From positions 1 through 5,469 of the forward strand of contig DAOWNX010000070.1 in NCBI GenBank assembly GCA_030642335.1: DNA of 5,469 nt. The letters run 5' to 3'. The position numbers and the translations under genes are program-made. Under the pieces are notes generated by a model, which was not told where the DNA came from, searched no databases, and was given only the letters and a program-made list of their open reading frames with translations. This DNA is from Caldisericota bacterium. Its GTDB lineage: Bacteria > Caldisericota > Caldisericia > Caldisericales > Caldisericaceae. Numbering within the stretch: position 1 is the first letter of the stretch; the number at the start of each line of letters is the position of its first letter. Positions 4,841-5,469 of the stretch are shown piece by piece.

Positions 4841-5469
4841 ATGATTGCTATAGGCATTGACACAGGGGGTACGTTTACAGATTTTGTATATGTCGATGAA
4901 AATGAAAGCATAGGGACATACAAAGTACTTTCTACTCCCGGGAATCCTGCTGAGGCAGTGATTAACGGAATCCAGAAGATTGCTTGCAACAAGCAAAAAT
5001 TTATTGTTCATGGCTCGACTGTGGCAACAAATGCAATTCTTGAGAGAAAGGGAGTAAAGTGCGCTTTAATAACAAATAAAGGATTTGAAGATATTATTGC
5101 AATAGGAAGACAGTCCAGAGAAAAACTTTATGATTTATTCTATGAAAAACAGGATTCCTTTTTGTCTGAATCTTTGAGATTTGGCATAAAGGGAAGAGTA
5201 AATTTTACCGGGGAAATTTTAGAAGATATAGACGAAGAAGAGATAAAGAGAGTCATTAAGAAGATACAGGAAGCCCATGTCGAATCAGTTGCTGTTTCTC
5301 TGCTTTTTTCTTTTGCAAACTCAACTCATGAACAGATCATCGGGAAGATGCTAAATAAATTTGGCATTAATTATTCCCTATCTCACAAAATACTACCCGA
5401 GTTTAGAGAATTTGAAAGAACTTCTACAACTGTTTTAAATGCCTATGTGTCCCCCATTATGAAGAAGTA
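4841..5469 (+). CDS. HyuA-type hydantoinase/oxoprolinase, N-terminal part
   Basis: The first 209 codons of a HyuA-family protein run off the right edge; full family members are roughly 650-700 residues. The family uses ATP to open cyclic amides (N-methylhydantoin, 5-oxoproline, related lactams) or to activate ketones in acetone-carboxylase-like enzymes, usually with a HyuB partner that would lie downstream outside the window. The N-terminal actin-like ATPase signature is DTGGTFTD (7-14). HGSTVATNAILERKG (57-71), GFEDIIAIGRQSR (81-93), LYDLF, and EFREFERTSTTVLNAYVSP (187-205) are all strongly family-like. No residue here identifies the substrate. The start is fixed: an in-frame TGA lies two codons upstream (4835-4837), and MIAIGIDTGGT is the usual beginning. 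No Shine-Dalgarno sequence is properly spaced; GGAAGGA (4815-4821) is 19 nt away. The start overlaps a possible leader-peptide frame. Confidence 0.92.
   Translation, partial: MIAIGIDTGGTFTDFVYVDENESIGTYKVLSTPGNPAEAVINGIQKIACNKQKFIVHGSTVATNAILERKGVKCALITNKGFEDIIAIGRQSREKLYDLFYEKQDSFLSESLRFGIKGRVNFTGEILEDIDEEEIKRVIKKIQEAHVESVAVSLLFSFANSTHEQIIGKMLNKFGINYSLSHKILPEFREFERTSTTVLNAYVSPIMKK

Noticed and set aside
4823..5011. Minus-strand 62-codon frame
   Set aside because: It is antisense to the conserved HyuA ATPase motif region.

Overview
The window comes from an AT-rich bacterium. The evidence is a CCA-encoding tRNA-Leu with a long variable arm, a bacterial PlsY-type acyltransferase, a group-4 (ECF) sigma factor with a membrane anti-sigma partner, a lipobox lipoprotein, and several TATAAT-type promoters. 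I cannot name the lineage. The UPF0282 metallo-hydrolase is a family best known from archaea, so its presence suggests an anaerobic or deep-branching bacterium or past transfer, but that is inference.

Layout. Bases 1-266 hold no gene I can support. A minus-strand transcription unit appears to run from a consensus-like promoter at 1932-1959 leftward. It covers a possible 44-codon small ORF (1769-1903), a lipoprotein gene broken into two frames at a run of nine A (1217-1778), and a UPF0282-type metallo-beta-lactamase-fold gene (267-1214) that starts 2 nt after the lipoprotein stop. Bases 1960-2190 are AT-rich and apparently non-coding. Bases 2191-2496 hold a plus-strand coding remnant with an in-frame TAA and no usable start. 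It lies 13 nt from the 3' end of a minus-strand tRNA-Leu(CAA) (2510-2599), which has its own strong promoter (2610-2637). Next is plsY on the minus strand (2649-3278).

A 77-bp divergent region (3279-3355) separates plsY from the ECF sigma gene (3356-3916). Both genes have a -10-like hexamer 6-7 nt before the ATG and no Shine-Dalgarno sequence, so both may be translated from leaderless mRNAs. The anti-sigma gene (3916-4548) overlaps the sigma stop by one base and encodes a one-pass membrane protein without the usual His/Cys zinc site. A 292-bp spacer with weak hairpins and an extended -10 promoter (4666-4693) leads into the first 209 codons of a HyuA-type hydantoinase/oxoprolinase gene that runs off the right edge (4841-5469).

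Functionally, the sigma/anti-sigma pair is a self-contained envelope-signal switch and the clearest two-gene system here. PlsY is phospholipid housekeeping. The lipoprotein and metallo-hydrolase look like a co-transcribed pair of unknown role. I do not see a clear new defence or mobile system. The most unusual points are the twice-damaged or recoded lipoprotein gene (A9 frameshift, and AUA where AUG is expected), the His-x-His-x-Glu-His metal motif in the hydrolase, the paired leaderless promoters, and the broken gene beside the tRNA.
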